Origin: Bacteroidota bacterium
GTDB lineage: Bacteria; Bacteroidota; Ignavibacteria; Ignavibacteriales; Ignavibacteriaceae
Assembly (NCBI GenBank): GCA_022564295.1
Contig: JADFLR010000006.1
Span: forward strand, 1 to 64,000
Length of the DNA: 64,000 nucleotides
Direction: 5' to 3'
Shown: in pieces, positions 54,609 to 64,000 of the stretch
Numbering within the stretch: the first letter of the stretch is position 1
Layout of the letters: each line of letters starts with the position of its first letter
Translations under genes and position numbers: made by a program
The notes under the pieces: model-generated
What the model was told of the DNA's origin: nothing
Database searches by the model: none
Seen by the model: the letters and a program-made list of their open reading frames with translations, nothing else

Positions 54609-56156
54609 CTATGGCACAGCATCTTCAAGCATTTTAAGTTTATACTCAACTGCATTAAGCATATTTGCCAATTTATTTTCATAAAAATAATTCGAATATT
54701 TTTTGGTTTCTTCTATGTATTTTTTTGCATCTGCAAGATAATTCAGTTTTAAACTAACACGGACAGCAAAGTAATATGCAAAAGGTTGTATCCACTTTTC
54801 ACCATCATCATTTGCAATTGCCGAAAGCGCATAGCTGTACGCTTGTGTAAGACTATCTAAATGAAACGAAACATCGCTTAAATACAAGTTAATTTCTGCA
54901 AGTTGCGAATTTGAAATACCTGCCTTTGGAAAATTTAAAAGTGAATCCAAAGCTTCATTATATTTTCCGGCTTCTCTTAAATTTTTAATAAAAATAAATT
55001 TTCGTTGAAGAGAATCAGGTGGATTTTCCAAAAATCTTTCGCCAATAATTTTTGCATATCTGTCATCATCAATATCCGGGTTTCCTTCATTTGTTAATTT
55101 ATAATACTTCGCAGCATTCAAACTATCACCAATAAATGTATAACATAATCCTAACCTTAATGCTGCGATACCGCGATAATAGTCTTCCGAACCATCGCTA
55201 AGAAAAATTTGATAATAACTACTTGCCATATCAAAATTATTTCTGTAAAAGTAAATATCGCCGATTGATAAATTGGAATAGAGAATAAGCTGGCTAAAAT
55301 TTGTATCTTTTGATGTGATAATTCTACTAAATAAGTTTTCAGATTTTTCTAATCTTGAAAGTCTAAGATAAAAACTTGCTAATGAATATTTGAAAAGAAG
55401 ATTCTTCCGGTATTTTTTATTTAGTGAATTCAGTAATTCTTCAGCTTTTTCATACTCCCCATAAAACTCTGCAAGTATTTGTGAAAGATAGAATTGTGCT
55501 TCAACTTTGGAAAATTTTCCCTTATCCGCAGCTAGTTTTAAATACTCTATACCTTTATCTTTTTCTCCTTCAATTCCTGTCATCCGCATTGCCCATTTCA
55601 AACTAGGAGGAGTTTGCCCAATAATAAAATTAAAAAGTCCCAATCCCATGTAAGCATCGTAATAAGTACTGTCAATAAATACGAGATTGTTCATGTAAGA
55701 AAGTGATTTCTTAGTTGCAAGAACAGCACCCAGGTAGCTTTCCTGCCGGGTAAAAGCCATTGCACGGTAAGAATATGATGAACCTAAAATATAATACAGA
55801 AAGGTATCAACAGAATCTGATTCTAAAAAATCATTTACTTTTTTTATTGTGCTGTCGGAAAGATTGATAAAACTAACAAAATCCGAATCATTTTTATTAT
55901 CTAAATATTTCCATAAATAAGGAATCGATTTGAAATGATAACCTGTAGGAGAGTCAGGATATTGTTCAATTATGCTGTTAAATATTTTTTCACTTCTCTC
56001 AAAATCAAATTTAAAAGCTGCATCAAGTCCTTGTAATACTTGTTCTTCAAATTGATGAAAAGGTTTGCTATTTTGAGGGTAAATTACTTCTGTTAATGTG
56101 ATAACAATCAACAAAATAAAAATGAAATATTTCCAACTAAGTTTTAGTTTCGACAA
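54609..56156 (-). CDS. Secreted TPR-repeat protein
   Basis: A 515-residue protein with a signal peptide (hydrophobic segment about residues 10-26). Multiple tetratricopeptide-like helices follow: DAAFKFDFERSEKIFNSIIE, YLKLAADKGKFSKVEAQFYL, DMASSYYQIFLSDGSEDYY and others to the end. TPR proteins act as scaffolds for protein assembly; a periplasmic or outer-membrane role is likely. No more specific function can be read. It lies 55 bases upstream of purN. Confidence 0.78.
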   Translation of the reverse strand: MSKLKLSWKYFIFILLIVITLTEVIYPQNSKPFHQFEEQVLQGLDAAFKFDFERSEKIFNSIIEQYPDSPTGYHFKSIPYLWKYLDNKNDSDFVSFINLSDSTIKKVNDFLESDSVDTFLYYILGSSYSYRAMAFTRQESYLGAVLATKKSLSYMNNLVFIDSTYYDAYMGLGLFNFIIGQTPPSLKWAMRMTGIEGEKDKGIEYLKLAADKGKFSKVEAQFYLSQILAEFYGEYEKAEELLNSLNKKYRKNLLFKYSLASFYLRLSRLEKSENLFSRIITSKDTNFSQLILYSNLSIGDIYFYRNNFDMASSYYQIFLSDGSEDYYRGIAALRLGLCYTFIGDSLNAAKYYKLTNEGNPDIDDDRYAKIIGERFLENPPDSLQRKFIFIKNLREAGKYNEALDSLLNFPKAGISNSQLAEINLYLSDVSFHLDSLTQAYSYALSAIANDDGEKWIQPFAYYFAVRVSLKLNYLADAKKYIEETKKYSNYFYENKLANMLNAVEYKLKMLEDAVP

Positions 56157-56264
56157 TTTAGAATCTTATAAGAATTATTTTAATGAGGAAGATACGGTAA
56201 TCTTTGCAAATTTATTCGAAATTACTTTATTAGGGTATGTGAAATTAATTATTAGAGTAATTAG

Positions 56265-57908
<1,644 letters not shown>

Positions 57909-58078
57909 CTAAATATAGAACAAGATGGAGTGAATTGCAATTTCCAATAAAGTTTACGGTGAACGTTAAAAGTAAAAAAACAGAGGCACTAAAATATTTT
58001 CCAGATAATTATAATATTCTTCAATAATCAATTGCCATTCGCCAACTTTTTTATTATTGTTGAATGAAGGAGATATGA

Positions 58079-58477
58079 ATGAAAGACACAATTAAAATAT
58101 CAGAGGTTTTTCCTGTTAGTGCAAAACGATTGTATGATGCATGGCTGAATAGTGATGAGCATTCAGAATTTACAGGTGCCAAAGTAGAAATTCGTCCCAG
58201 TGTTGGTTCAAAATTTTCTGCCGGAGATGATTACATAAAAGGGAGCAACATTACTTTGCAGCCGTACGGAAGAATAGTACAAACGTGGAGAACAAAAGAT
58301 TTTCCCGCCGGTGCAATAGAATCGAGATTGGAAATTCTTTTTGAAAAAGTCAATGGTGGTACACGGGTTACAATAATTCATACTAGAATTCCAACCGGGC
58401 AGGCAAAGGAATATGAGATGGGATGGAAGAAACATTACTTCAAACCAATGAAGAAATATTTTAAAAAGCAGAAGTAA
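58079..58477 (+). CDS. SRPBCC/AHSA1-like protein
   Basis: A 132-residue protein of the START/SRPBCC fold. ISEVFPVSAKRLYDAWLNSDEHSEF at the start, IVQTWRTKDFPAG in the middle and TRVTIIHTRIPTGQAKEYEMGW near the end match activator-of-Hsp90-ATPase-like (AHSA1) domain proteins. These bind hydrophobic ligands or partners; the ligand is unknown. A GAAGGAG ribosome site precedes the ATG. It stands alone, divergent from pyrG. Confidence 0.85.
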   Translation: MKDTIKISEVFPVSAKRLYDAWLNSDEHSEFTGAKVEIRPSVGSKFSAGDDYIKGSNITLQPYGRIVQTWRTKDFPAGAIESRLEILFEKVNGGTRVTIIHTRIPTGQAKEYEMGWKKHYFKPMKKYFKKQK

Positions 58478-59047
58478 CTTTCTCTGTTATTATTTATAAT
58501 GCAGGTAAATTCCAATTCAACCGGCAAGCTCAGAAGAAAATCAAAATCACTTTATTCTTTTTATCAACGTCAAATAAAATATTGTGCAAATATTAATGAA
58601 CTAAGCAGTTGCCCGTTTATCCACCTATTTATAATTTATCAATTTTGTCAAATGAAACTCGCATTATAATCCTTCCCATGTGTGTAAATATTTTTGCATG
58701 CTCGTTTCAGCATTCTTTTTACTTTTAAATATTATATTTAAACCTTAATAATTAACAAATAGTCTAACTGGTAAGAAAAAACTCATTTGTCAATACAACG
58801 CTGATATTTTTATTTATCAAAAAAAATAATTCTTCCTGATATTACCTTTGTTAAAAGAGCACATAAAATTACTTGCACGCAAGAGAATGATTATATCTGT
58901 GAAATCGGAATATGTATGGTTGAATGATTGTATGGATAGATGAAAAATGATTGACAAAAATTATCAAGAAGTATCCAAGATTTATAACATGCAGGCATAC
59001 AGCCATCCATTTATACTTAGCCACAGTAAGGCTATAAATATAAACAG
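58478..59047. other. Intergenic interval of about 570 bases
   Basis: AT-rich sequence with no convincing conserved gene or RNA. The only coding-like item is the 34-codon ORF listed separately at its right end. The promoter of the Sel1-repeat gene must lie here, but I could not identify it with confidence. Confidence 0.5.
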
Positions 59048-59051
59048 ATGA
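58947..59051 (+). CDS. Possible 34-residue upstream ORF/leader peptide
   Basis: An ATG-initiated frame of 34 codons (starting MIDKNYQEVSKIYN, with a His- and Ser-containing second half) ends in a TGA that overlaps the ATG of the Sel1-repeat gene as ATGA. That arrangement permits translational coupling. There is no clear ribosome site before it and no known relative, so chance is quite possible. Confidence 0.22.
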   Translation: MIDKNYQEVSKIYNMQAYSHPFILSHSKAININR

Positions 59052-60616
59052 GAAGAATTACCACACTTATTTACATAATAATATTTTCCGTAATATTTGC
59101 CGGATTATCTGTAGCGCAGGATAGTACGCAAAGTCTAGCATTTAAAAACAATAAACCTTTCAGGCGTTCACCTTATTTTTACCGACCAGACCTGGGATAC
59201 CAAATATGGCAGCAATTTAAGTTAATAAAGGAAGCCAATTCCGAGGATGTGCTTGCACAGCACGAACTCGGTCTAAGATATTTGCTCGGGGAAGGTATGA
59301 CGGCTGATACTACAAAAGCAGTTTACTGGCTCAGCAAAGCAGCTGAGAAGAAACTGCCTTCCGCTATGTACAACTATGCAATTCTTCTAATCAACGGCTG
59401 GGGTGTCGATTGGGATCCATTCAGAGCTTTTAAATATTTTAAAGGTGCCGCAAAAGTTGGTATGATACAAGCACAATATGTTATCGGCATTCTTTACACT
59501 GATAACCTTATTGTTAAAAGAGATTTAAATTACGCTTATTACTGGGTAAAAAAATCTGCCGACGAAGGATATGAACCCGCCGAAGATGTTGTCGTTCAGA
59601 TCGAACCCAAAATCTCACCATCAACAGTAGATTCCATCGCAGTAATTGAGGAAGGAAATGACTTTGATATAGAGAAGAATATCGATCCCGAACACAAATC
59701 GAATTTAACATCACCTGTAGATTTGGTCTTTATAGAATTCGATACTATTGGTGATACTATCACCTCAATTACAGATAGCATGCTTATTAGCGATTTAGAT
59801 AAAATTGGTATTGACAGTTTATTGATAAAAATGGATGCAGATTCAATTACATCTTTAACATTTTTGGTATCACCTGAAAATGTGGAAAAGCTTTTGGAAC
59901 TTGCCGAAAGCGGAAGTCCCGAAGCGCAAACAATCATCGGGAAGTTGTACGAAGAAGGGATTTATTTTAGTAAAAACCTAATTACTGCTACTGCATATTA
60001 CTTCCGCGCGCTGCGAATAGATTCACCTAAGGCACGATACCTATTATGGCAATTGAGCAAATCACCCGTTCTTTTAGCTAGGATTCAAAGGAAAGCTAAG
60101 AACAATGATGCAGAAGCAATGTTTGTATGGTACGGTCTCAACTCGGTTAATTACGATAACCAGCTTGTAATTGATGACGCAATTAATCTACTTCAAAAAT
60201 CTGCGTATGATGATTACATTCCTGCAATGATTGAGTTAGGATTGAATTATTATACGGGAAGATTTACTCTTGAAGATAAATCGGAAGGATTGCAATTTTG
60301 GGAGGATGCTGAATTAATGGGAAGCACGGAAGCTAAAGTAAGAATAATAACTGCATCTTTATACGGTGATACGGAATTAGAAAATCCCAAATCAGCATTC
60401 GATGAATTAATAAAAGCATCTGAAAATGGTTCTTTACTTGCCCAGGTTGGATTAGCGCATTGTTATCAAAACGGTATCGGGACTGCTCCATCGAAAGGTG
60501 AGACAGTAAATTATTACAGAGTCGCTTCACAAAGAGGAAGCCGATACGCCTACCGCGAATTACAAAAACTATATGATGAAATCCGTCCTGATGAAACAGA
60601 GTTTAGTTTAGATTAA
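59048..60616 (+). CDS. Secreted Sel1-repeat protein
   Basis: A 522-residue protein with a signal peptide (MRRITTLIYIIIFSVIFAGLSVAQ). Sel1-like repeats are clear at residues about 60-180 (AQHELGLRYLLGEGMTAD, ALYNYAILLINGWG-type units) and 290-500 (AQTIIGKLYEEGIYFSKN, AQVGLAHCYQNGIGTAPSKG). An acidic, Asp/Ser/Thr-rich linker of about 80 residues separates the two repeat blocks. Sel1 proteins are adaptors for signalling or envelope assembly. The target is not known. The aminotransferase gene follows after 35 bases. Confidence 0.85.
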   Translation: MRRITTLIYIIIFSVIFAGLSVAQDSTQSLAFKNNKPFRRSPYFYRPDLGYQIWQQFKLIKEANSEDVLAQHELGLRYLLGEGMTADTTKAVYWLSKAAEKKLPSAMYNYAILLINGWGVDWDPFRAFKYFKGAAKVGMIQAQYVIGILYTDNLIVKRDLNYAYYWVKKSADEGYEPAEDVVVQIEPKISPSTVDSIAVIEEGNDFDIEKNIDPEHKSNLTSPVDLVFIEFDTIGDTITSITDSMLISDLDKIGIDSLLIKMDADSITSLTFLVSPENVEKLLELAESGSPEAQTIIGKLYEEGIYFSKNLITATAYYFRALRIDSPKARYLLWQLSKSPVLLARIQRKAKNNDAEAMFVWYGLNSVNYDNQLVIDDAINLLQKSAYDDYIPAMIELGLNYYTGRFTLEDKSEGLQFWEDAELMGSTEAKVRIITASLYGDTELENPKSAFDELIKASENGSLLAQVGLAHCYQNGIGTAPSKGETVNYYRVASQRGSRYAYRELQKLYDEIRPDETEFSLD

Positions 60617-60651
60617 ATTTGTTATTATTTATTTTTTAAATAAGAATAACC

Positions 60652-61803
60652 ATGCGTGAAGTAAATCTTCAATCCAAACTCCCCGGAATCGGTACAAGTA
60701 TTTTTACTGTAATGTCTAAGATGGCAGTGGATTACAATGCGATTAATTTAGCCCAAGGTTTCCCGGATTTTAATTGCAGTGATGAATTGATTGAGTTAGT
60801 GAATCATTATCAGAAAAAGGGTTATAATCAATATGCACCGATGGGCGGAGTGCAAAAATTGAGGGAACAGATTTCAAAAAAGATAAAAAAATTATACGGA
60901 AGGAAATATGATGTTGAAAACGAAATTACTGTTACTGCAGGAGCAACCCAGGCAATATATACTGCAATAACTACAGTAGTTCAAACGGGTGATGAAGTAA
61001 TAATAATAGAACCGGCTTATGATTCCTATGTGCCGGGTGTGAAAGCTTCAGGCGGCATCCCGATTTATGTTAAACTAAATCCTGAAGATTATTCATATAA
61101 TTGGGAAGCAATCCGCAACAGTATTTCTGATAAAACAAAGCTGATAATTATTAACTCGCCGCATAATCCTACCGGCAGCTTAATAACAGAAGATGATATT
61201 AAACAGCTTGAAGCATTAATAAAAAATACAAATATTTTTACTATAAGCGATGAAGTTTATGAACACATTATATTTGATGGAGAAAAGCATATTAGTCTTG
61301 CAGAATCTGATGAGCTGGCAAAACGCACATTTTTAATTTCCTCTTTCGGTAAAACATTTCACACCACAGGATGGAAGATGGGTTACTGCGCTGCACCGGA
61401 TAACCTGATGAAAGAATTCAGAAAGATGCATCAGTTTATTGTCTTTTCTGCTAATACACCAATACAATATGCCTATGCAGATTACCTACAGGATGAAACG
61501 CACTATAATTCCCTGGGTGATTTTTATGGGAAAAAGAGAGATACATTCCGTGCGCGAATTAAAAATTCTAATTTTAAATTGATGCCTTGTTCGGGAACTT
61601 ATTTTCAGTTATTAGATTACTCAGATGTATCAAAATTAAATGATATGAAGTTTTCAGAATATTTAGCGAAAGAAAAAAAAATAGCAGCAATTCCAAACTC
61701 TCCGTTTTATGATAGAGGAGATACAAACAAAATCATCCGTATATGTTTTGCAAAACGGGATGAAGTTTTACTGAAAGCAGCTGATATACTTTCAAGGATT
61801 TAA
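60652..61803 (+). CDS. PLP-dependent aminotransferase, methionine aminotransferase-like
   Basis: A 383-residue fold-type I class I/II aminotransferase. NLAQGFPDFNC at the start, GATQAIYTAI, NSPHNPTGSL, FTISDEVYEHI and SSFGKTFHTTGWKMGYC (the Lys that binds PLP) are all present. Similarity is closest, by eye, to YbdL-type methionine/kynurenine aminotransferases. It would convert methionine or aromatic amino acids to 2-oxoacids, for instance in methionine salvage. Specificity is not certain. Confidence 0.87.
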   Translation: MREVNLQSKLPGIGTSIFTVMSKMAVDYNAINLAQGFPDFNCSDELIELVNHYQKKGYNQYAPMGGVQKLREQISKKIKKLYGRKYDVENEITVTAGATQAIYTAITTVVQTGDEVIIIEPAYDSYVPGVKASGGIPIYVKLNPEDYSYNWEAIRNSISDKTKLIIINSPHNPTGSLITEDDIKQLEALIKNTNIFTISDEVYEHIIFDGEKHISLAESDELAKRTFLISSFGKTFHTTGWKMGYCAAPDNLMKEFRKMHQFIVFSANTPIQYAYADYLQDETHYNSLGDFYGKKRDTFRARIKNSNFKLMPCSGTYFQLLDYSDVSKLNDMKFSEYLAKEKKIAAIPNSPFYDRGDTNKIIRICFAKRDEVLLKAADILSRI

Positions 61804-61969
61804 TTTGTTATTTTACAATTTGAGAGTATATCCATTTTGATTACTGCCGTTCCGAACTATGCCGATTTTGCAGTTACGAAGACTGTGCTGTGAGAGAAGA
61901 AAAACGATCCGTAATATTTGATTGGGATGTAAAAAAACTTACAGGCTATGCTGTTTTTAGAATTCATAA

Positions 61970-63193
61970 TTAAGATGCCGTCTGTGCGTCAGGGTCTTTC
62001 ACTTTGCTTAGTATCAGCATTCCAATCACAAAAAATACACCAACAGATAAAATTGCTATCCTTTGACTTCCTGAAAGAAAACTGACCAAACCGAATACCA
62101 GTGGGCCTACTACTGCTGAACTTTTACCAAAGAAAGAATAAAAACCAAAGAACTCTGTTTTTTTATCTTCGGGTGTAAGTTTAGTCATCATACTTCTGCT
62201 TGTAGATTGACTTGAACCCATTGATGCGCCGGCAAGTAAACCAACAAAATAAAATCCAAATTTATCGTAAATAAAAAATGCAAGAGCAACAGTTATCAGC
62301 CACATAAACAAGGTTATCATAATTGTTCTTTTCTGCCCAATAGAGTCCGCAATTATTCCAAAAACCACCGAGCCGGCAATAGCTGTTGTTTGAACTGTTA
62401 AAAAGAAAATCAATAGTTCAGAATCGCTAAAACCTAAAGTGGTACTTGCATAAATACCTGAAAAGAAAATGATTGTATTAACGCCTTCGATATAAAAGAA
62501 ATAAGCTAATAGAAATAATGCGAGATTTTTATAGTTTTTTAGATGCGAGATAGTTGACCATACTCTTTTCAATCCTATTATATGATATGGTTCGGTTTTA
62601 ACTATTTTTTTTCTTGAATCGCGGATGAAGATGAAAAACGGAAGAGAGAAAACCAAAAAGAAAAGTGCAGCAACGGGAAAAGTTTCTTTTATCATATCGC
62701 TTTGAATGAAAGGATAAACAATGGCAAGCGTAGCCAATGAACCGAGATAACCCATTCCAAAACCGTATCCGCTTACTCTTCCGTAATTTTTAGGCACTGT
62801 TACTTCGGGAAGAAAAGCATCGTAGAAAACCAAACCCGCTTCAAAACCAATATTTGCTATAATGAATAAAATTAGTCCTAAAACAATTTGCCCCGGACCC
62901 ACAAAGAACAAGGATGCAGTAGCAGTAATGCACATTATTGTAAAGAATAAAAGGAATCTTTTTTTACCTGCAGAAAAGTCGGCAATCGCTCCTAAAATAG
63001 GAGAGATTAGAGCCGTTACTATCATCGAAATTGAAGTACCAAAACTCCAATATAAATCACCAATCGGTTTTCCATCGGCTACTATGTTTTTGAAATAAAC
63101 GGCGAAAAGAAAAGTAACAACTACAATTGAAAATGATGTATTGGCAAAATCAAATAACGTCCATATAAAAATCTTCTTTTTGTTTTGCATCAA
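61970..63193 (-). CDS. MFS transporter, UMF1/BtlA-type
   Basis: A 407-residue membrane protein with about 12 hydrophobic segments. FIWTLFDFANTSFSIVVVTF at the N-terminus and FEAGLVFYDAFLPEV are typical of the UMF1/Atg22-like branch of the MFS found in Bacteroidota. The substrate is unknown. Its start is directly adjacent to the nusB stop. Confidence 0.83.
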   Translation of the reverse strand: MMQNKKKIFIWTLFDFANTSFSIVVVTFLFAVYFKNIVADGKPIGDLYWSFGTSISMIVTALISPILGAIADFSAGKKRFLLFFTIMCITATASLFFVGPGQIVLGLILFIIANIGFEAGLVFYDAFLPEVTVPKNYGRVSGYGFGMGYLGSLATLAIVYPFIQSDMIKETFPVAALFFLVFSLPFFIFIRDSRKKIVKTEPYHIIGLKRVWSTISHLKNYKNLALFLLAYFFYIEGVNTIIFFSGIYASTTLGFSDSELLIFFLTVQTTAIAGSVVFGIIADSIGQKRTIMITLFMWLITVALAFFIYDKFGFYFVGLLAGASMGSSQSTSRSMMTKLTPEDKKTEFFGFYSFFGKSSAVVGPLVFGLVSFLSGSQRIAILSVGVFFVIGMLILSKVKDPDAQTAS

Positions 63194-63676
63194 CTACTTA
63201 TTATCCGGCTTCTTCGTAATTGATTCCTCAACCAAACCCCTTCCCTCCTTTTTTAATTTGCCGGATTTTCTTTCATTTGAAAGGATTACATCCAATATTC
63301 CGTTAATAAATTTTCCGCTGCCAGCAGTACTGTATTCTTTTGCAATTTCAATTGATTCATTTATCGAAACCTTTGGTGGAATATCGGGAAAGTAAAGCAT
63401 TTCACAGATTCCCATTCGTAGTAATATTTTATCAATCAATGCAATCCTACTCATCTCCCAGTTGGCAACGCGCTCTTTTATCATTTCATCCAGCTCATCC
63501 TGATGAATACGTATTTTGTTTATCAACTCATTACCAAATTTCAGGTCAACTTCACTTTCATTTTCTTTAAATATTTCATCAATTAAAAACTGCAATGATT
63601 CATCATTCATCTCATAGGCGAATAAAACCTGTAGAACTTTTTCCCTTATTAGCCTTCTTTTAAATTTTTGCTTCAC
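63194..63676 (-). CDS. nusB: Transcription antitermination factor NusB
   Basis: A 160-residue NusB. RRLIREKVLQVLFAYEM at the start, ANWEMSRIALIDKILLRMGICEML and PPKVSINESIEIAKEYSTAGSGKFINGILD are diagnostic. It binds boxA RNA with NusE in rRNA antitermination. The C-terminus has an extra Lys-rich tail of about 25 residues. Confidence 0.93.
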   Translation of the reverse strand: MKQKFKRRLIREKVLQVLFAYEMNDESLQFLIDEIFKENESEVDLKFGNELINKIRIHQDELDEMIKERVANWEMSRIALIDKILLRMGICEMLYFPDIPPKVSINESIEIAKEYSTAGSGKFINGILDVILSNERKSGKLKKEGRGLVEESITKKPDNK

Positions 63677-63731
63677 TTTTTATTTACTTGATCCTAGTAA
63701 TAAGTTTAAAGTTAAGTTAGTTACAGAAACG

Positions 63732-64000
63732 TTATAAAGCAAAACTCCAAAACACAATAAGTGCAATACTTTCGCGCAATTGCATGTAAAACTTCTTTTT
63801 ATAATTCAGATGACTTGGTGAAGCAGCAACTTTAATGTTGATATTAAAAAATTTACTTATTTCAATGATTCTCACTAAATGATATGCATCCGAAACAACA
63901 ATAACATCATTAATATTTTCTTCATCAATTAAATACTTTTTGATATATTTTAATTGCTCGCTTGTTGAAGTAGTTAGAGATTCATACCTAACTTTCTCCA
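63732..64000 (-). CDS. DUF218/YdcF-family protein (5' end outside window)
   Basis: The reverse strand is open from 64000 to a TAA at 63732-63734, giving about 89 C-terminal residues: an ESLTTSTSEQLKYIKKYLID stretch, NDVIVVSDAYHLVRIIEI, and FNINIKVAASPSH. These match the DUF218 (YdcF/SanA/ElyC) domain, linked to envelope or vancomycin-sensitivity functions in other bacteria. The N-terminus, normally with a membrane anchor, lies outside the window. A short gap of 55 bases separates it from nusB. Confidence 0.8.
   Translation of the reverse strand, partial: EKVRYESLTTSTSEQLKYIKKYLIDEENINDVIVVSDAYHLVRIIEISKFFNINIKVAASPSHLNYKKKFYMQLRESIALIVFWSFAL

Overview
The window looks like chromosome from an AT-rich member of the Bacteroidota/Chlorobi group, most likely the Ignavibacteria. 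The evidence is two proteins ending in type IX secretion (T9SS) sorting domains with the typical PNPFN motif, a PorV/PorQ-type outer-membrane protein, a TonB receptor with an N-terminal regulatory-like domain, a purH-mreB-mreC-mreD-mrdA-rodA gene order, ClpS, DUF2851, a DUF151-UVR fusion, and several genes without clear Shine-Dalgarno sequences. The assignment is inference from gene content. Region 1 (1-14926, + strand) is a defence island. A tightly packed operon, cut at its 5' end by the window edge, encodes an N6-adenine methyltransferase of the PglX type, a DUF4007-like protein, BrxF, BrxC, PglZ and a BrxL-like AAA+ protein. An AIPR-family abortive-infection protein with a visible nuclease motif follows. 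This is a BREX-type phage-defence system, but it mixes type 3 hallmarks (BrxF, Eco57I-like methyltransferase) with BrxL, which belongs to types 1 and 4. No BrxA, BrxB or helicase is visible inside the window. Its BrxL-like protein appears to carry a C-terminal domain like that of eukaryotic MITD1 (phospholipase D-like fold) where classical BrxL has a Lon-like protease domain. This is the most unusual item in the window. Region 2 (14927-15830) is a spacer with hairpins and two small unknown + strand genes. Region 3 (16010-38152, - strand) is a long co-directional run. In transcription order it holds an RpiR-type regulator, a T9SS-sorted protein, a TonB receptor, a large secreted protein with Asp/Asn-rich repeats, a PorV-like protein, a periplasmic parvulin-like lipoprotein, a glycerol-3-phosphate uptake and oxidation operon (OPA transporter, GlpA-like dehydrogenase with an iron-sulphur domain, small FAD oxidoreductase, APC permease, glycerol kinase), and two tandem PhoD-like phosphoesterases. 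A plausible reading is surface hydrolysis of glycerol-containing phosphodiesters followed by import and oxidation of glycerol-3-phosphate. That link is inference. Region 4 (38153-64000) is mostly housekeeping. It has a gene-poor 1 kb gap, a secreted protein coupled to a SET-domain protein, pepD, clpS, etfB-etfA-DUF151, DUF2851 and pyrF. Then come the elongasome set rodA-mrdA-mreD-mreC-mreB transcribed after purN-purH, a TPR protein, pyrG, an SRPBCC protein, a Sel1-repeat protein, a PLP aminotransferase, an MFS transporter, nusB and a partial DUF218 protein at the right edge. I saw no tRNA, rRNA, CRISPR array or insertion sequence.
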